Of a DNA stretch of 64,000 nt, positions 53,017-62,757 are shown piece after piece. Position 1 is the stretch's first letter. The number at the start of each line of letters is the position of its first letter. The DNA comes from Telluribacter humicola. Its GTDB lineage: Bacteria > Bacteroidota > Bacteroidia > Cytophagales > Spirosomataceae. The stretch covers positions 124,001-188,000 of the forward strand of contig NZ_JAFIQT010000005.1 in the NCBI RefSeq assembly GCF_017355935.1, in the 5' to 3' direction. The translations under genes were made by a program, and so were the position numbers. Below the pieces are notes generated by a model, which worked only from the letters and a program-made list of their open reading frames with translations, was not told where the DNA came from and did no database searches.

Positions 53017-54456
53017 CTAGTGGGAATGAGCCAGCAGATAAGCAGCCTTCTGCTCGATATTCCCCAGTAGTTCCTGCAGCTCCCGTTCAGTAGTGAGCGG
53101 ATTCATCAGAGATACCCGCAGATAGGTTTGCCCTTTCAGGATAGTTTGAACTATGAAAAAGTCTCCCTCTTCCAGCAGCAATTGTCTGATCTGCTGATTA
53201 AAACTATTTGTATCGCACTCTGTCAGGTACCGCAAACACACGATATTGCATTCCGGCTCGTAGGCCAGTTCAAAAGCGGGATTGGTTCTGACCTGGGCTG
53301 CAAATGTAGTTGCCAGTCCATACAGCCGATCAATATTCTCCCGGAATATGGTTTCACCGTAGGTACGCAGGATGGTGTACACGTTCAGGATGGACATGTT
53401 CTTGGTGCATTCCACGCTTCGCTTCCCGCCGTTGTACCATTCTTCCTCTCCTGGCTGCTCCGCCCACAGGTACTGGGCTCGCTGGGCAAATGTCTTATAG
53501 GAATCGCCGCTACGCTTGAAGATAACCGCCGTCGAGAGTGAGGGTGTCATCATCATTTTGTGGTAGTCCACCACGACCGAATCTGCCTGTTCAATTCCTT
53601 TAACCAGATGCTTGTATTTGGGAGAAAAGGCGGCCGGTGCTCCGTGGGCTCCATCCACATGAAACCACAGGTTGTACTTCTGACAGAAGGCCGCAATGGC
53701 TTCCAGATTATCGTAGGAGCCCGTAGAGGTCGTGCAGGCGCAGCCTACTACACATAGTACCTGCTTTCCCTCAGATATAGCCTGCTGGTAGTATTGCTCC
53801 AGCTGGTCGGTGCGCATCTGGTACCGCTCGTTCACAGGTACTTTGATAATACCTTCGGTACCCAGACCCATAATCCGGGCGGCGCGGTCGATGCAGTAGT
53901 GCGCTTCTTCGGATACCAGTACCGCCCAGCGTTGCCCCTCCTGATGGCCTTCATTCCATACATTACTCACGGCAGCCCTGGCTGCAAGTAAGGCCGTCAG
54001 GTTACCCAACGATCCACCTGATGTCAAAAAACCCGATGCTTCGCTGCCAAAGCCGAGCTTACGGGCCAGGTACTCCGACATGATCTTCTCTAATGAATTG
54101 CCCACCATACCCATTTCGTACACCGCCTGTCCCTGGTTCAGCAGCGCCGACACAGCCGATGAAAGTACAGTTACCGGTAAGGGAGGGGTAGTCTGGTGAC
54201 CCATGTACCTAGGGTTGTGTAGGTGAATGGACCGGGCTATGGCATCCTGAAACAGCTCCAACGGGTCAGCAAGCGGCTGTTGGGCATCTTCCTGCCAGGT
54301 AGCCAGCTGATCTGTAGGGGGCTGCCACTGTATAGTTTTTTCCTTATTTTTTTCTGAAGTAGTTCTTTCCAAATAATCGGCCATCATATCTATCAGCGCG
54401 TGCCCCTGTTGACGAAAGTTGTCAGCGGAGTAAGCCTGGTCCAGTATATTTTCCAT
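53017..54456 (-). CDS. PLP-dependent group II amino-acid decarboxylase
   Basis: A 479-residue fold-type I PLP enzyme. The PLP-binding Lys300 is in VVDYHKMMMTP, and HVDGAHGAPAA (about 266-276) holds Asp268, which pairs with the pyridine ring. TSGGSLGNLTAL near 145-156 is the phosphate-binding region. The pattern is closer to diaminobutyrate- or aspartate-type decarboxylases than to aromatic amino-acid decarboxylases (which read NPHKW at the lysine). The substrate is therefore open. No signal peptide is present, and it appears to be a separate transcription unit. Confidence 0.87.
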   Translation of the reverse strand: MENILDQAYSADNFRQQGHALIDMMADYLERTTSEKNKEKTIQWQPPTDQLATWQEDAQQPLADPLELFQDAIARSIHLHNPRYMGHQTTPPLPVTVLSSAVSALLNQGQAVYEMGMVGNSLEKIMSEYLARKLGFGSEASGFLTSGGSLGNLTALLAARAAVSNVWNEGHQEGQRWAVLVSEEAHYCIDRAARIMGLGTEGIIKVPVNERYQMRTDQLEQYYQQAISEGKQVLCVVGCACTTSTGSYDNLEAIAAFCQKYNLWFHVDGAHGAPAAFSPKYKHLVKGIEQADSVVVDYHKMMMTPSLSTAVIFKRSGDSYKTFAQRAQYLWAEQPGEEEWYNGGKRSVECTKNMSILNVYTILRTYGETIFRENIDRLYGLATTFAAQVRTNPAFELAYEPECNIVCLRYLTECDTNSFNQQIRQLLLEEGDFFIVQTILKGQTYLRVSLMNPLTTERELQELLGNIEQKAAYLLAHSH

Positions 54457-54597
54457 AGGTGGTTTTTCTAAGTTTTCTGCAAAGAAAAGAGAGTGTAACC
54501 TGGATTCACAAAGGCACCGACCTTTTTACTTGATATTGTATAGTAATGACAAATTAAGAAGTGTAAAATGAGCCCGAATAGTTATTAACCCCTGTTT

Positions 54598-54741
54598 ATG
54601 CTAGTACTTGCAGGCCAGTCTGTCGAAGCAGTTAATGACTTTTTATACCATGTTCACGACCGCTACGCTCAGATTGATACATTGAATAAGGTATGTTATC
54701 AGATTCTCATCTTTACCGGTCCTGTTCTAGTCATTAAATAA
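54598..54741 (+). CDS. Possible 47-residue peptide or gene remnant
   Basis: An ATG-to-TAA frame of 48 codons in the gap between the decarboxylase and ZIP-like genes. The translation (MLVLAGQSVEAVNDFLYHVH...) is not low complexity and looks protein-like, but I do not recognise it. Its stop overlaps the 3' end of the opposite-strand gene by 8 bp. It may be a remnant or chance. Confidence 0.25.
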   Translation: MLVLAGQSVEAVNDFLYHVHDRYAQIDTLNKVCYQILIFTGPVLVIK

Positions 54742-55459
54742 GCAGCAGAAGAGTTGAATACAGTACTACCCCGGTACAAAACGCCCAGAAGTTGCTCTTA
54801 CGTTCTTCGGGTAACTCTTCCTTGAGTACATTCATGATCGTACTTCCGGCGATAAAGGCAAAGAGCACCACAATCGATGCTTCAGGTAATTCTGTAAGTA
54901 CACCTGTCAACCACCCAACCAGTACGGCAGCGGTGATGATCCAGCGACCTTTTCGACGATACGCGGTTTGGTAGTGTTCAGCGAGTCCATAATCATTCAC
55001 CATGAAATGAAATGCCATAGCCACCGTAAACCATAGAAGAGTAGCCATGGTACCTTCGTTACGATGCACCAGCAGATACCCAATGATGGCATTGTACAGG
55101 GCAAAAGAAGAAATATGCAGCCAGAATACATTCAGATTTTTTGACTTCATTTCAGTTTCATGCTCATCGCGTGCGGACTGTGAAGACTGTTTGGCGGCCT
55201 TTTCCAGACCGTAGAAGAAGGCTAATCCAAATAAAGCAATTAAGTAGGTATGGTGTTCCAGATAGTTTAGTACCTGGTCCTGAAGTACTTCCTGACCCTC
55301 AGCGAGCTCTGGAAGTAAATGGACAAATATATAAGCCACCGAAATCCCCCCGGCAAAGGATAACCATTTGCTGCGGGGAATTGCCGTGAGTTTAAGTCTT
55401 TCGGAAAATAAATGTGTGAGTGCCAGTACCAGTGCTGCTATTGCTGAAAATAATGCCAT
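54734..55459 (-). CDS. ZIP-like integral membrane protein
   Basis: A 241-residue membrane protein with about seven hydrophobic helices. The first helices carry VAYIFVHLLPELAEGQ and a late helix carries FIAGSTIMNVLKEELPEERK, which recall the metal-binding helices of ZIP transporters. The classical paired histidines of ZIP helix 4 are not evident, so metal transport is uncertain. A charged cytoplasmic loop (about residues 85-105) divides the protein. No operon partner is obvious. I call it ZIP-like on pattern only. Confidence 0.7.
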   Translation of the reverse strand: MALFSAIAALVLALTHLFSERLKLTAIPRSKWLSFAGGISVAYIFVHLLPELAEGQEVLQDQVLNYLEHHTYLIALFGLAFFYGLEKAAKQSSQSARDEHETEMKSKNLNVFWLHISSFALYNAIIGYLLVHRNEGTMATLLWFTVAMAFHFMVNDYGLAEHYQTAYRRKGRWIITAAVLVGWLTGVLTELPEASIVVLFAFIAGSTIMNVLKEELPEERKSNFWAFCTGVVLYSTLLLLI

Positions 55460-55610
55460 ACGCGCCTATTATTAAGTTTACCTTATAGTTTATATCCTGC
55501 TATAGCCACAAAAGTTGTTCCTGCTCATTCTTGTAAATTTTCTTTTGCTGCTTTTGATGGATTCTATATATGTGTCTGAAAATTAGCGGTTTGTTGGCTA
55601 TATTATAAAG

Positions 55611-55651
55611 TACGCCCCAGCACCATTGATAAGTAATGGCGCTGGGGCGTA
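55611..55651 (-). terminator. Intrinsic terminator of the hypothetical membrane protein gene
   Basis: An 11-bp outer stem (55611-55621 with 55641-55651) and a 5-bp inner stem separated by one mismatch, with a 7-nt loop. It lies about 70 bp after the stop of the gene at 55722-56405. The minus strand continues with an A+T-rich tail. Confidence 0.75.
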
Positions 55652-55721
55652 TATGGTGTAGCTAAATCAATATTCTAAATAAATGGAATATTGATAAGTA
55701 CCAGACTTAGTTATGCTTATA

Positions 55722-56405
55722 TCATCTTTTCTTCTCAACCAGGTACGAGGCTCGTTCCTTAGCATTTTGCATCAATTGCATGTACATAAGATTATATACA
55801 TTAGATGACGAGCTGCTATAAATCTGGACAAGGTAGGTAAATACACACAGTGCCACAATCATAGTTAATGGACCAAGGAGACTCAATGAAACCCCATTAT
55901 AGTATATATAAATAGAGACACATACCGCACAAAACATGGTAATACCTCTTGCTGTAGAGTGATCCATTTTACCGGTCTCCTTTTCTTTTTCGTAGTATGA
56001 TAGCTCCGTTAATTCTTCCGTATTTAGGAGAGTGGGATTATTATTTTTTATCAAATAAGAAATTTCTTCTGAATTGAAACTGAATAAAGAATCGTGATTG
56101 TCTTCCTCTTCCTGATTGCGTATAAATTGTAACCAATGTGAAACATTAATATACACAATAGCTAATACTACCGAAACGATAATTCCAATCGAAAATTTCG
56201 TATCGCTTACATCCTGAATTAATGGGTGCATAATAAGTAGAAGAAGAATAGTGGATAATACCCAACTGGTCTTATTATCTTCAATGATTCCTACTAAGGC
56301 CAGTACCAGCATTAGAAACCAGACGATATAAATTGCCCCAATAAAGGAGCCCATCAATTTTAATGCTAGGGCTACAGCGATACAAACAATTAATAACTTA
56401 TTCAT
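55722..56405 (-). CDS. Hypothetical membrane protein
   Basis: A 227-residue protein with an N-terminal block of about three to four hydrophobic helices (up to about residue 95), a charged soluble stretch with many Asn, Glu and Tyr (about 96-148), then two more helices (about 150-195) and a basic tail. I do not recognise a family. The DNA is visibly more A+T-rich than the neighbouring genes, which may mean recent arrival or low constraint. The gene has its own terminator downstream. Confidence 0.7.
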   Translation of the reverse strand: MNKLLIVCIAVALALKLMGSFIGAIYIVWFLMLVLALVGIIEDNKTSWVLSTILLLLIMHPLIQDVSDTKFSIGIIVSVVLAIVYINVSHWLQFIRNQEEEDNHDSLFSFNSEEISYLIKNNNPTLLNTEELTELSYYEKEKETGKMDHSTARGITMFCAVCVSIYIYYNGVSLSLLGPLTMIVALCVFTYLVQIYSSSSSNVYNLMYMQLMQNAKERASYLVEKKR

Positions 56406-56536
56406 AAATGAGTATAGTGTGTGATGATTAAACAGTTAAATGTTCATCCACAAGTATACTTACCTATAAAAGAATCCAGAAATAAAAATTATCAATTGGC
56501 TTGATTATAGGACTAATGGCTTCCAACTGAGTTACA

Positions 56537-58597
56537 TTATGCGGCAAAAGTATCTTTTATCAGTACCAGTACATCCGCCGGCTGTACTTCCCGAATTTCA
56601 ATGTACGCAGGGTCACCTGTTTGATCTAATCCTTTTACGACCACCCTGGATCCGACGGGGTGAGTACCTGTATAGTCGCCACCAAGAGTAGCTGTTTGAG
56701 CTGTATTAGCAATAACTACATACTCAGTGCCGGGCTGAGACAGCTCTGCGGCCACTACTATATTACCTCCCCTGGCATCGACACCATTGGGATTGACTAT
56801 ACATACGGCCTCCTGATTATGTAATATGCGAGACCAGGCTACCAATTCACCCGCCTTGGGATAATCAAAGCCGGTGCCCGGTGTCTGGATTTGTCTTAGG
56901 TACTGGCGACCCAGGCGAAGTACAGAGTGGGCTGCCCTGATTTTGCAGAGACTACTGATGCGGATGTAGGCAGGGCTATTGGAGTCAAAACAATGCTTTC
57001 CGGCGGTACCGAAGGGACCAAAGCCGGGTATGGTATTATCCGGTTCCTGTAGCTGAGTATCCAGGTCTTCGGTAGAGTTGGCGCGGGGATGCTCAGGACC
57101 AAACATGGCTTCGCGAAGGTACCTGTCGTTGGAACGCCAGCCTTCCAGAAAGCCTACCTGCGAACTGGCCGGACCGGCCAGGGCCTGCTCGGTGCCATAG
57201 TAGATGCAGGGTATGCCCAGGGTGAAAAGCTGAATGGCTACGGGTACAGTGACATAGTAATCCTTCACCGCGAAACTATTTGGTACTTCGGCGGAAAATC
57301 TGATCTTGCTTCCAAATACGTGATCATGGTCGTCCAGGATAGATACATGGCGGTCACCAAAGCTCCGGTGCGAATCAAAGCCTTGGCTTTGCTGATCAAA
57401 TATATCGAAGTAAGAGCTACCTCTTTCCAGCCCTTTGGCTACTGAGTTGAGGGCAAGTCGGGCGTTGCCAATATCCAATGCCGCGTTCAGATTACGTTCC
57501 ATCATTGCTGTATAGTCCAGTACAGCATCCTGGAAGTTGTCTCCACCGGCTATTTCACCGATCAGAATGAAATTGTGTTTGCCAATCAGATCAGCAAACT
57601 CCCGAATGGCTCCACAAAAGTTTCGGGTTTCTTCCAGGGCCATGTGCTTGACCGTATCAATTCGGAATCCATCACAATCGGTAAGGGCTATCCAGTACTG
57701 CAGACACTGGATCAGTTGAGTCAGAGTTCCCGGAACGTCAAGGGCGAAGTCCTTTAATGAAAGAAAATCAGTCCGCTTGTGTTCGGCACGGGGATCAGTG
57801 ATATTATTGGATTCACCCAGGCTACCCATTCCAGCCCGTGTATAGAGGCTTTCTCTTTGCAGCTCGCGTGGCCACACTCCTTCATGCCGGGAATTAATTG
57901 CTGCTGATTCCGTGGCAAAGCCCTGCTGTGCTTCATTTCGCCAGGTAAGCTTCCACCCCTTTGTATCATCAAAATTAGGAGAGCCATAGTAGTTAGGCCA
58001 CTGTTTATAGGGCGGTTCATTCTCAGCCTGGCTTAAATCATTATCCGGCCGCACGTAGCCCCAGTTATCACCGGAGTGATTAACTATAACGTCCAGCAAT
58101 ATACGTATTCCATTGGCGTGTGCTTCACTAACCAGACTGACAAGATCTTTGCGGGTACCAAAGCGTGGGTCTACTTCCAGAAAGTCCTGAATACCGTAGC
58201 CATGGTAGGAGTTCAACCGGACCCGTTGCTTGAAAATTGGCCCAATCCAAATCGCCGTTACACCCAATTCTTTCAGGTAGCCTAGTTGGCTTTTGATCCC
58301 ATTAATTGTTCCTCCCTGCCAGCGTGAGCCCGATTCAGCCCATTGCTGCCAATCCCAGTCCGGCCGCTCGTCCGTTTGCCGTAGTTGTTTGATCTCTTCC
58401 CTTGTCAGTAGTGGGCGTGTTGCTTCCTTGCCATCACTAAATCGGTCAGGTAGTAAGAAGTACAATATTTCATCCCGCCAACTGATTGGAGAAGGGTAAT
58501 ACATTACCCCCTCACGGATGGCACGGTTGATTAGGGTGCGTGCCTCTGCTAGGGAATCAGGCCGATCGGGTTCCAGAAGATCAAATGGTGTAGGCAT
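56537..58597 (-). CDS. GH13 alpha-amylase-family protein, cytoplasmic
   Basis: A 686-residue GH13 enzyme. The catalytic residues are Asp314 in CDGFRIDTVKH, Glu348 in LIGEIAGG and Asp425 in ILDDHDHV; LLDVIVNHSGD is the first conserved region. There is no signal peptide, so it acts on internal alpha-glucan or imported maltodextrin. An N-terminal stretch of about 35 residues and a large insert after the first conserved region (about 180-280) are not standard. The C-terminal 100 residues form a beta domain. The exact specificity (amylase, neopullulanase or glucanotransferase) is not resolved. It stands alone on the minus strand. Confidence 0.88.
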   Translation of the reverse strand: MPTPFDLLEPDRPDSLAEARTLINRAIREGVMYYPSPISWRDEILYFLLPDRFSDGKEATRPLLTREEIKQLRQTDERPDWDWQQWAESGSRWQGGTINGIKSQLGYLKELGVTAIWIGPIFKQRVRLNSYHGYGIQDFLEVDPRFGTRKDLVSLVSEAHANGIRILLDVIVNHSGDNWGYVRPDNDLSQAENEPPYKQWPNYYGSPNFDDTKGWKLTWRNEAQQGFATESAAINSRHEGVWPRELQRESLYTRAGMGSLGESNNITDPRAEHKRTDFLSLKDFALDVPGTLTQLIQCLQYWIALTDCDGFRIDTVKHMALEETRNFCGAIREFADLIGKHNFILIGEIAGGDNFQDAVLDYTAMMERNLNAALDIGNARLALNSVAKGLERGSSYFDIFDQQSQGFDSHRSFGDRHVSILDDHDHVFGSKIRFSAEVPNSFAVKDYYVTVPVAIQLFTLGIPCIYYGTEQALAGPASSQVGFLEGWRSNDRYLREAMFGPEHPRANSTEDLDTQLQEPDNTIPGFGPFGTAGKHCFDSNSPAYIRISSLCKIRAAHSVLRLGRQYLRQIQTPGTGFDYPKAGELVAWSRILHNQEAVCIVNPNGVDARGGNIVVAAELSQPGTEYVVIANTAQTATLGGDYTGTHPVGSRVVVKGLDQTGDPAYIEIREVQPADVLVLIKDTFAA

Positions 58598-58999
58598 GGC
58601 TATATACGGCTTAGTTGTGAATAGTGCATAAAATAGATCAGTCAGATCTACAGTGACTAGGAGGATTAGCTGATTAAAAGTACTGGTAAGCTTAGCGAAG
58701 TCAAAGAGAAGTCGTTACTTCTTATTGAGCGGTTACATAATGGGAGAAACTAGAATGATCTTATTGCAGCAGTTGTACAGGAAAGAGCTAATGCAGTACC
58801 TGTGATATTGCAGTTGTAGCTGATGTTGATAGTAAAGGTACTTATCAGATTGGGCAAAAAAAGGCACCAGTTTGGAAATACTGGCGCTATATGGATTTTC
58901 GGAATCCTACTTGTTACTTACCAGTTTAAAGAAGCGACTTTCGTCTCCATCTTTGGTTTATTCCTGATACAGAAATGCCAGATTATTCTTCTTAAATAT
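58598..58999. other. Intergenic region with terminator
   Basis: About 400 bp without a convincing gene, between two minus-strand genes. It holds the terminator of the 64-residue gene (58856-58887) and presumably the amylase promoter. An open frame of 70 codons on the plus strand overlaps the terminator and is rejected. Confidence 0.55.
58856..58887 (-). terminator. Intrinsic terminator of the 64-residue protein gene
   Basis: On the minus strand an 8-bp stem (58880-58887 with 58864-58871, one G-U pair), 8-nt loop, followed by seven T residues (complement of 58856-58862). Confidence 0.8.
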
Positions 59000-59194
59000 C
59001 TAGTACCATTCTTCCCACGATATCTCCTCCAGTGAGTCACCTCCACTATAACCCGGGAAATCAATTCTAATGAGGCCTTCTCCCTCTTCGGTATTACCGG
59101 CACCCTTTACTTTGGTCGGTTTTCCCTGACGCTGCTCAGCCCACTGCTGAATCTCTTTCAGATTGGTTGTTGTGTTTGATGAGTGACTTGACAT
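59000..59194 (-). CDS. Conserved small protein, 64 residues (IDFPGYSG...LEEISWEEW family)
   Basis: A 64-residue protein with an N-terminal polar segment, then IQQWAEQRQGKPTKVKG, then LIRIDFPGYSGGDSLEEISW near the C-terminus. I recall this pattern from small uncharacterised proteins in many bacteria, sometimes mislabelled as branching enzyme; the family function is unknown. It has no signal peptide and its own terminator at 58856-58887, so it looks real and separately transcribed. Family members are often longer, continuing past EEW; here the chain stops there. Confidence 0.72.
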   Translation of the reverse strand: MSSHSSNTTTNLKEIQQWAEQRQGKPTKVKGAGNTEEGEGLIRIDFPGYSGGDSLEEISWEEWY

Positions 59195-59372
59195 ACAGTT
59201 TATTAGTTGAACTTATCTCCTGCTTTTACAGGTACTTCCGGTGTGTAAATGGATACAGCGTTTGTATCTATTCCACAATCAACAGGTTGATTGATTGAAA
59301 TGTTTTTTAGTGAATAACTGTACTATTCAGGTAGGAGCGACTAGTTTCCTATTACTTGTCCGCCTCTACACC

Positions 59373-59380
59373 TACATTTG
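59373..59380 (+). promoter_or_regulatory. Candidate -7 element of the SNF2 gene
   Basis: TACATTTG matches the Bacteroidota -7 consensus TAnnTTTG exactly, 60 bp before the chosen ATG. No clear -33 TTTG is found at the usual spacing, so the match is only suggestive. Confidence 0.3.
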
Positions 59381-59440
59381 TAGAATTAAAAGTAGAGCCG
59401 GGTGCAGGTTCTGGAAGATCTGTAAGTAAGACAGGCATTG

Positions 59441-62374
59441 ATGCAACAAAACCAACCATTTGACCCATTCAGAAAGGATAAAAAAGCGGATAGTACAGAA
59501 CTCTCTGATGAGGAGTTTCTGCTTTCATTTCTGGCAACGAAAGGGAGTACAACACTTAATGCACCTGCTGCCAAGCGTATTGTAGTCATAGGTAAGCACA
59601 AGTACTATGATCTTTTCAACGCACAGCTCATCGAGTGTCAGCTAAGTGACAAGGGAGAACTACGGGCTCCTTTTACCCCGGTCAATCCCGTTGATCTGGT
59701 CTGGAATACCAGAAGCCCCGAGGAGTTAAAGTTTTATGCGGCAATCATCAAGTTTCAGTCTTATTATGAAAAGTCGATCCTGGATGCTGAGGGGCTAAAA
59801 GCCCTTATTAGCAACCCCCTGAAATACGAATTCTATCTGCACGATAGTAACGTTTCCGAAAAGATTACTCTACGTTCTCTGACCCCTGTTCACCTTAGCA
59901 AGCCTAACGTAGATTTTGGAGTCCAGATCAGTCTGGGGGAGAAGTTTTATCACGTACACAGCAGTCTGAAGATTGATAATAGCTACTGTCCCCTGACGCG
60001 GGTAGCTCTCAAGTTCGGTCACTTCCTCCTTCTTGATAGCAGCTGGTATCTGTGTGAGAATAGCAATGTATTCAACGCCATTGGTTACTTCATCAAGCAT
60101 AATAACTCCATCCAACTCACGCACGATACCTTGTTGCAGTTTCAGTTAGAAGTGTTGGCTGATCTGGAAACTCACGTGCATGTTCATCATGGGTATCTAA
60201 AACCTGCCACCAAAGTTCAATTGAAGCGTGGAGGCTTCGATCAGGGGCCTCAGAAGTTTATTTACCTATCCGACTTGGGTGAGTATGTTCTCATCAATCC
60301 GGTCATGCGGTACGGGGATATTGATATACCCGTCCTGACCAAAAGACAGATTTATACCCAGGATATAAGGGGTAATCTATTTGGTGTAGCCCGTGACGGA
60401 CAGGCAGAGGATAGCTTTATAGCCTTACTGATCCAGCAGCATCCGGATTTTTGGGAACAGATGGAAAACCCGCTCCAGTACTTCTACCTGCACAAGACCC
60501 GCTTCCTGGACGAAAGCTGGTTTTTGGATGCCTTCGAGGAGTGGACGGATGCCCATATCACCATACTTGGGTTCAATGAACTGAAAGGGAACAAGCTCAA
60601 TCCTAATAAATTAAAGGTCAATATTTACATTGCCAGCGGGCTTAACTGGTTCAATGCGCTGGTAAATGTACGCTTTGGCCGCAAGAAGGCTACACTTAAG
60701 CAGTTGCAGAAGTCAGTAAAGTATAAGTCGAAGTACGTGCAGCTGGATGATGGTACTTTGGGTATCCTGCCCGAGGAGTGGCTTAGCAAACTGGAAGCGT
60801 ATTTTATCAGCGGAGAGGTGACTGACGAAGCCATTCAGATTCCCAAGACTAACTTCACCGTTGTTGAAAAACTATTCGAAGCCCACATGGTGGACCAGCA
60901 GGTCAGGGAAGAAATCAACCATTACAAGTCAAAGCTTTCTGACTTTACATCCATAGAAGGTGTACCTCTTCCCAAAGACCTCAAAGCTACCCTACGGCCT
61001 TACCAATGGCAGGGTTTGAGCTGGCTCAACTTCCTGGATAGTTTTGGCTTTGGAGGATGTCTGGCGGATGATATGGGCCTGGGTAAGACCATACAGATCA
61101 TCGCTTTCATGCTGCATCTGCGGGTTAAATACGGCCAGGCTACCCATCTTCTGGTAGTACCTACTTCACTCATACATAACTGGGAAGAGGAGATCAGCAA
61201 GTTTGCTCCTTCGCTAAAGATACTGATCCTACATGGTTCATCTAGGGTTAAAAACACCAAAGCTTTTGATGACTACGACGTAGTCATTACCTCCTATGGT
61301 ACCCTAATATCGGATGTTACCTTTCTGAAAGGGTACGAGTTCGGCTATGTTTTTCTGGATGAATCTCAGAACATCAAAAACATATCGTCGCAGCGGTACA
61401 AAGCCGTCCGGTTGCTCCAGTCCCGAAACCGGATTGCGATATCGGGTACTCCCATCGAGAACAACACCTTTGACATATACGCGCAGTTGTCGTTTGCCTG
61501 TCCGGGTCTGTTGGGTACCCGTACCTATTTCAAGAATACTTACGCTATCCCGATTGACCGCTTTAAGGAGAAGCGAAGTGCGGAGGCCCTGCAGGAGCTT
61601 ATAAAGCCTTTTGTACTGAGGAGGACGAAGAAAGAAGTCGCCAGCGAGCTACCCGATAAAACTGAAGTAGTCCTTTACTGTGAACTGGGGGACGAGCAGC
61701 GTAAGGTATATGATGCCTACGAGCGTGAGTTTAGGGACTATATCTCGTCAAATAATGAGGAGGAGATAGCTAAAAATGGTATGCACGTGCTGCGGGGCAT
61801 TACCAAGCTTCGGCAGATTTGTAACTCCCCCCTCTTGCTGAATGATGAAAAGCTGCATGGTGAAACTTCTGCCAAAATAGAGCGATTGCTTGATCAGTTA
61901 AGGGGTATATCAAGGGCACATAAGGTACTGGTCTTCTCCCAGTTCGTATCCATGCTGGATCTAGTCAGGAAGGAGCTGAATAAGGAGAAAATCAAGCACG
62001 CCTACCTGACCGGTAGCACCCGTAACCGGGCCGAGGTAATTGAGCAGTTCCAGCAGGACGAAGAGACGCGGGTGTTCCTGATCAGCTTGAAAGCCGGTGG
62101 TACGGGGTTAAATCTGACAGCGGCCGATTACGTGTTCTTGGTGGATCCGTGGTGGAACCCGGCGGTAGAGAACCAGGCCATCGACCGGATCTACCGCATC
62201 GGTCAGGAGAAGAATGTCATAGCGGTACGGCTGATATGCCCGGATACGGTAGAGGAGAAAATCATGCAGATGCAGCAGAACAAAGTTCGTCTTACCACCG
62301 ATCTGATCAGTAGCGACGACAGCTTCTTCAAGTCACTTTCAAAAGATGATTTGTTAGGCTTAATGAATAGGTAA
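59441..62374 (+). CDS. SNF2-family DEAD/DEAH-box helicase-like ATPase
   Basis: A 977-residue bacterial SNF2/HepA-type ATPase. The C-terminal half (about 520-977) is the motor: Walker A DDMGLGKT with Lys549, Walker B FLDESQ (Asp640-Gln643), motif III ISGTPIENN, and the arginine-finger motif VENQAIDRIYRIGQ. The N-terminal half (about 1-500) is not recognised beyond being typical of long bacterial SNF2 proteins; it contains no SWIM zinc motif that I can see. Such proteins move along double-stranded DNA and remodel bound proteins, e.g. stalled RNA polymerase. I start at the ATG at 59441; a TTG lies just before it. Confidence 0.92.
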   Translation: MQQNQPFDPFRKDKKADSTELSDEEFLLSFLATKGSTTLNAPAAKRIVVIGKHKYYDLFNAQLIECQLSDKGELRAPFTPVNPVDLVWNTRSPEELKFYAAIIKFQSYYEKSILDAEGLKALISNPLKYEFYLHDSNVSEKITLRSLTPVHLSKPNVDFGVQISLGEKFYHVHSSLKIDNSYCPLTRVALKFGHFLLLDSSWYLCENSNVFNAIGYFIKHNNSIQLTHDTLLQFQLEVLADLETHVHVHHGYLKPATKVQLKRGGFDQGPQKFIYLSDLGEYVLINPVMRYGDIDIPVLTKRQIYTQDIRGNLFGVARDGQAEDSFIALLIQQHPDFWEQMENPLQYFYLHKTRFLDESWFLDAFEEWTDAHITILGFNELKGNKLNPNKLKVNIYIASGLNWFNALVNVRFGRKKATLKQLQKSVKYKSKYVQLDDGTLGILPEEWLSKLEAYFISGEVTDEAIQIPKTNFTVVEKLFEAHMVDQQVREEINHYKSKLSDFTSIEGVPLPKDLKATLRPYQWQGLSWLNFLDSFGFGGCLADDMGLGKTIQIIAFMLHLRVKYGQATHLLVVPTSLIHNWEEEISKFAPSLKILILHGSSRVKNTKAFDDYDVVITSYGTLISDVTFLKGYEFGYVFLDESQNIKNISSQRYKAVRLLQSRNRIAISGTPIENNTFDIYAQLSFACPGLLGTRTYFKNTYAIPIDRFKEKRSAEALQELIKPFVLRRTKKEVASELPDKTEVVLYCELGDEQRKVYDAYEREFRDYISSNNEEEIAKNGMHVLRGITKLRQICNSPLLLNDEKLHGETSAKIERLLDQLRGISRAHKVLVFSQFVSMLDLVRKELNKEKIKHAYLTGSTRNRAEVIEQFQQDEETRVFLISLKAGGTGLNLTAADYVFLVDPWWNPAVENQAIDRIYRIGQEKNVIAVRLICPDTVEEKIMQMQQNKVRLTTDLISSDDSFFKSLSKDDLLGLMNR

Positions 62375-62757
62375 TACCTATCTTGCTGAGCAAAAACACA
62401 GAAGAGACTATGCAGAAGGTAGATAAACTAGATTTCCTGGAAGTAGATTATCCGGCCATAACCGCAGTTGTTGCGGAGAGACTGATCAACGGGTTATGGT
62501 GCAGTCTTTCTAGTAGTACTATATCGTCTAAAAACTATTTTCGTGTTTTAGCTAACAGTTATATAGTCGAGCTTCTAATTAATTAATCCTCCCTACTTTG
62601 GCTCCTACTAGTAATCGTTCCGATAGTATACAATACTACACCCGCTACTCTTTCTGAACAATCTGTTAAATTGCAAGAATTTTACTTTAAAAACTCCGGG
62701 GATAAATCCCTCCTAATCTAGTTTGAAATGATAGTAATATTTGGCATGCTTTCGTCC
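62375..62757. other. Intergenic region before the alpha-galactosidase
   Basis: About 380 bp after the SNF2 gene. An open frame at 62383-62586 exists, and its first 30 codons look somewhat protein-like, but the remainder does not; I do not accept it as a gene. The promoter of the alpha-galactosidase should be here. No terminator hairpin was recognised. Confidence 0.5.

Noticed and set aside
53017-54456. Calling the PLP enzyme an aromatic amino-acid (DOPA/tryptophan) decarboxylase
   Set aside because: The lysine motif reads DYHKMM rather than NPHKW and the region is closer to diaminobutyrate-type decarboxylases; the substrate is left open.
58823-59035. A 70-codon hydrophobic open frame on the plus strand
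   Set aside because: It spans the terminator of the opposing small gene and overlaps its coding end; hydrophobicity is expected from A+T-rich antisense DNA.
62383-62586. A 67-codon frame after the SNF2 gene
   Set aside because: Only the first part looks protein-like, the remainder reads like non-coding A+T-rich DNA, and no family is recognised.
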